From: Antitrichia curtipendula
Lineage: Eukaryota > Streptophyta > Bryopsida > Hypnales > Leucodontaceae
Reading direction: 5' to 3'
DNA: 64,000 bases
NCBI GenBank assembly: GCA_951230915.1
Contig: OX579642.1
Location: 3,410,001 to 3,474,000 of the forward strand
Under the pieces are notes generated by a model. That model saw only the letters and a list, made by a program, of their open reading frames with translations. It was not told the DNA's origin and did no database searches. Positions 60,310 to 64,000 of the stretch are shown piece by piece (position 1 is the first letter of the stretch; each line of letters opens with the position of its first letter). Made by a program: the position numbers and the translations under genes.

Positions 60310-60911
60310 TGTACTCACCAACAGATTTTCTACTTGGAGGATCAGGTGTAAGGTAAACCAGTCCATTACAGTCAGATGAGCCATAGTGGACATCTTATGA
60401 CCCCATGATGGTTTTTCAGACCACAATCAATATCTAACCTGACACCTATGGAGTGATTAGTGACTTCATTAGGAACACTCAATTTTTCAGTGTAAATCAT
60501 TGTAGGGAGTGATTTTTCATGGCATTCCACATTAGAAATTATTGTGACCACTTTAGGTGATTAAGATGAGCATATTGGATACACTTTTTGTTGGTTATGG
60601 ACAACTTGTAGACCGTGTTGAGAAGATCACTTCAAAAATACATAACTAATTCACACTTTCTCTGAAAAATATAATTTCAATTGCTCTCACTATTTCTCAC
60701 ACTTATCTTTGAGTGAGAAAAAATTTGAAGATTTTCAGCAATGGCATGAGGGCAGACTCGAAATTCTGACCACATACTTCCTACACACTTTATAACACTT
60801 GGGGACATGTGTCATGACCTTATTAGTCCTAACCTTGAAAACAATTAAAATACACATTTCAAACTTTTGTTGTTGGGTATGTTTCCTTGGTTGGAAACAT
60901 GTGGTTCTACC
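60310..60911. other. unassigned DNA
   Basis: No supported ORF or repeat boundary. Confidence 0.35.
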
Positions 60912-61630
60912 TTAACCCCTAAAGGACCAGCCTGCAGAATTTGGCAACATAAAAAAATTGGGCAGGTACATGTGGCCAGAGATTTACTAGTTTGAGGCTG
61001 AAATTTTAATAGAAGTTGTGGACGAGGAGTACCTTTCATTTGAACTAAATTTTATGACATTTGGAAATACGAGTCAAAAGTTATGGCCTAATATGTTACT
61101 TTTTTTCTCAGCCGGGCAGTTAGGGCAGATCAGAAAAAATCACTTTTTTCAGAAACAAAAATTTGAAACTACTTTTCCAGAGCTATCTATACGTGAAAAG
61201 CTTTTAATCATTCCATTTTGACCAATGAGTCAAAAGTTATGAGGAGTTTTAGTTTGCGGGCAGTTTTGGAATCTCTACTCTAAAATAAACTTTGAAGTCT
61301 TTTATCTTACTCAATTTTCAATATTTTTTGAAAAAAATAAAATCATAGGATGCAGATTGTTTAATACAACATTTCAACCATTGGGATTGGCATTTTTCAA
61401 TTTCATACCTAAATTCTTAACAATTTAGTATTTTGAATCATACTCTACTTCATTCTACTTGCTATTTTTTTTCTATATGTTGTATAATTCCAAATGATGT
61501 GAAATTTTTCAAGCATGTAGCCAACTTGTTTAGAAAAAAGAATCCAAAGAAGCACCACCATTTTGGACATTTTTTCATAAAACATTGAGCTTGTGAAGTG
61601 CAGCTACCCTGTTTTTCGCAGGGTCAAAAA
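60912..61630. mobile_element. family H element, copy 2 (right end approximate)
   Basis: Left tip TTAACCCCTAAAGGACCAGC. The interior is the reverse of 58.9-59.65 kb, for example TGTTGTATAATTCCAAATGA and TTTTTCAAGCATGTAGCCAA. With copy 3 it forms a large, diverged inverted pair around 59652-60911. Confidence 0.55.
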
Positions 61631-61661
61631 AACAATTTCAGTGATTTTGAATGCTTATATC

Positions 61662-61852
61662 CATAACATTCAAGAGCTGTGAGAGCAGCTGCCTTCCCTC
61701 TGATGGAATGATGTGGTATATTCCACATTATTTCATCCAAAGGATGAAATGGTGTGGAATATTCCACACCCAACATCAGCTAATAAGCCACGCGTCAATA
61801 ATGTCAGACTTCTGCTCAATGCCAAGGTCATGACTGCACAATCGGGTTACTG
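61662..61852. repeat. ~190 bp module, copy 1
   Basis: ATAACATTCAAGAGCTGTGA through CAATCGGGTTACTGGG. Nearly identical to 63366-63556. It contains the perfect palindrome GGTGTGGAATATTCCACACC. Its outer ~40 bases recur reversed at about 62820-62857, so it may be the left end of a ~1.2 kb element holding palindrome E. Confidence 0.85.
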
Positions 61853-61865
61853 GGGTGGTAGGAGG

Positions 61866-62714
61866 TAGAACAAAATATACAAACAAATAATTATAAAGAT
61901 AGATGGTTTGTCAAAACCCAATTTTTTTTTGAGTATTATACCAATGAAATCTAACCATTTGCCATCAATAACTTATTCGGATTTCGTTTTAGGAAAGAGA
62001 AGCTCTTTATGTACATATGGGGTGGTAGGAGGTAGAACAACCCATGTGGGATATGTAATTTAGAGTTTGTAATTTCTCAACCGCTCATAGTTAAGTCTAA
62101 AGTAGGAATTGTATTAAAACTATAATTTTAGACCTCATTTAGACATAGTAAAATAACTTTTTCCAAAATACTTTGAACTAAAATAAGTTGGAGAATCAAG
62201 TTAAATTTCATCTCCAAATATCCGCTTGAGATTTTAATCTTCCACTAAAAATTTATAGACAAATTTCATAGAGGGGTTTGAAAGGGATTTTTTTTTGACA
62301 TTTTCATACATCCTCTCTGAAATTTGTCCATAACTTTCGAGTGAAAGATCTAAATCTAAAAAAGATTTTTGTAGATGAAACTTAGCTTGATTCCACAATT
62401 TTTTTTAGTTCAAATTCTTTTGAAAAAAGGTATTCAACTATGCCTAAATGAGGTCTAAAATTATAATTTTAACACAATTCCTATTTTAGACTTAACTATG
62501 AGCGGTTGAGAAATTACAAACTCTAAATTACATATCCCACATGGGTTGTTCTATCTCTTACCACCCCAAGTGTACATAAAGAGCTTCTCTTTTCTACCAA
62601 AACTCAAATTAAAGTTATTAATGGCAAATGGTTAGATTTCATTGGTAAAGTATTCAATGGATTTTGACAGACCATCTATCTTTAAAATTATTTGTTTGTA
62701 TATTTTGTCCTAGA
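61866..62714. mobile_element. family E large palindrome, copy 1
   Basis: About 849 bp that folds back on itself almost to the centre (~62290). Mirrored landmarks include AAGATAGATGGTTTGTCAAA with TTTGACAGACCATCTATCTT, CCCATGTGGGATATGTAATT with AATTACATATCCCACATGGG, and AACCGCTCATAGTTAAGTCT with AGACTTAACTATGAGCGGTT. GGGGTGGTAGGAGGTAGAAC occurs directly repeated at 61852 and 62019 and inverted near 62560. No coding frame. Confidence 0.9.
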
Positions 62715-62858
62715 ATTAGCCAAAAAAATAGATCGCACCATAAATATACTGCCATTGTCTCGGTCCTGAAGCTTACATTAATAATATGTGGATGCATTTC
62801 GTGGATGAAGACTTCAGAGAGGCAAAGGCAGCCTCTCTGAAGGCTCTTGAATGTTATG

Positions 62859-63272
62859 TAAGGTAGTGTGCTGTAATTGCGACACTCTCCTTCAAACCGA
62901 CCTTATAATTAGTTGTAGAATGGATTGCAGGTGATCCTTGAATGGACCACTTTAGCTATTGAATGCATCAAAGAAAAATTGTTTTTCTATTGCTAGAGCC
63001 AATCATTGATCTCGATTTCCTCAAATCACTTTAGAAGTTGCAAGGGGACAGATTTTGGGAGACGTAGGGTCACAAATAGGTATCTACAACAGAAATCTTT
63101 GAAAATTCATAACTAATTCAAAAATGCTTCAAAAAATATGAAACCACTTGTGTTACATTCGGCATCTATTTGAATTTCTCTGAAAAATGAGCTAAAAATA
63201 TTTGTAATCATGAAAACCTATGAAAAAGGCGAATCAGCCCTTAAAGGGTCGCTTTTAGAGCCTACTACCTTA
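62859..63272. mobile_element. MITE family A, copy 4 (diverged)
   Basis: Left TAAGGTAGTG, right TTTTAGAGCCTACTACCTTA. The interior has GCTAGAGCCAATCATTGAT and AAATTCATAACTAATTCAAA. Same orientation as copy 2. It directly follows the reversed end of the ~190 bp module. Confidence 0.85.
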
Positions 63273-63365
63273 GTGAACATTAATAGGAAGCCACTTGCTT
63301 CTCACTTCAAAAAATCATGACCAATTTTACCATATCAAAAATTCTGTGACAAAGTCTCGCCTTCA

Positions 63366-63556
63366 TAACATTCAAGAGCTGTGAGAGCAACTGCCTTCCC
63401 TCTGACGGAATGATGTGGTATATTTCACATCATTTCATCCAAAGGATGAAATGGTGTGGAATATTCCACATCCAACATCAGCTAATAAGCCACGCGTCAA
63501 TAATGTCAGACTTCTGCTCAGTGCCAAGGTCACGGCTGCACAATCGGGTTACTGGG
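63366..63556. repeat. ~190 bp module, copy 2
   Basis: Direct copy of 61662-61852 with about 8-10 base differences by eye. It is followed by different DNA until family E sequence resumes at about 63708. Confidence 0.88.
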
Positions 63557-63707
63557 AAATTGAACACTTTCAATTTCAACATAACACAAAAAAATAGCTT
63601 AAAAAAAATGACAAACAATTCAGTGAGGTCAATAATATCAAATTTTGAATCCCCTCACATTGCATTGTAAGCCATTCATGTTCAGTGACGTGGAATTAGA
63701 AGACAAT

Positions 63708-64000
63708 TCTTTATGTACATATGGGGTAGAACAACCCATGTGGGATATGTAATTTAGAGTTTGTAATTTCTCAACCGCTCATAGTTAAGTCTAAAGTAGG
63801 AATTGTATTAAAACTATAATTTTAGACCTCATTTAGACATAGTAAAATAACTTTTTCCAAAATACTTTGAACTAAAATAAGTTGGAGAATCAAGTTAAAT
63901 TTCATCTCCAAATATCCGCTTGAGATTTTAATCTTCCACTAAAAATTTATAGACAAATTTCATAGAGGGGTTTGAAAGGGATTTTTTTTTGACATTTTCA
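63708..64000. mobile_element. family E palindrome, copy 2, cut by window end
   Basis: From TTCTTTATGTACATATGGGG onward it is almost identical to 62003-62300. The first ~140 bp of the copy 1 arm are missing, and the right arm lies outside the window. Confidence 0.88.

Overview
This 64 kb window is nuclear DNA of a land plant. Spliced GT-AG genes of plant type (MLO, TOUSLED kinase, BTB-TAZ protein, DC1 zinc-finger protein) lie in AT-rich intergenic DNA crowded with short inverted-repeat transposons. The land-plant assignment rests on MLO, BTB-TAZ and DC1, which are plant families. Short introns and compact genes make a bryophyte or other seedless plant my guess, but nothing in the window fixes the species.

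Layout. Left part, 0-33.5 kb, gene-bearing: 3' part of an MLO membrane-protein gene (+, 437-5401, 5' end outside the window); a complete 16-exon Tousled-like kinase gene (-, 7901-12843, 621 aa); a 4-exon NOL12/RRP17-type pre-rRNA processing gene (+, 16352-17788, 212 aa); an intronless RNF10-type RING E3 ligase (-, 20535-23054, 839 aa) carrying a PAM2 motif; a 6-exon BTB-TAZ protein gene (-, 27009-29723, 450 aa); and an intronless DC1 protein gene (+, 32429-33466, 345 aa). I rebuilt the spliced genes by eye; the exon sums are multiples of three and the joined proteins follow their families.

Right part, 33.5-64 kb, gene-poor: one unrecognised and probably broken gene (-, about 41.9-44.1 kb), one orphan ORF (57319-57747), and nested repeats. 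I separate several repeat families. A: ~415 bp, TIR TAAGGTAGGAGGCTCTGAAA. B: ~280 bp, TIR TAAGGTGGGTACACCCAAA. C: ~0.9-1 kb long-arm palindromes. E: ~850 bp palindrome next to a ~190 bp repeated module. H: ~0.6-0.9 kb, tip TTAACCCCTAAAGGACCA. A 1.9 kb non-autonomous CACTA element sits inside one A copy with a 3 bp target duplication that can be checked against uninterrupted copies.

The genes do not form a pathway or cluster. Three concern RNA or chromatin (TLK, NOL12, RNF10-like) and the rest signalling (MLO, BTB-TAZ, DC1). The most interesting items are the PAM2 motif in the RNF10-type ligase, the His-Pro tail of the MLO, the nested CACTA insertion, and the large foldback elements, which could give hairpin RNA if transcribed.
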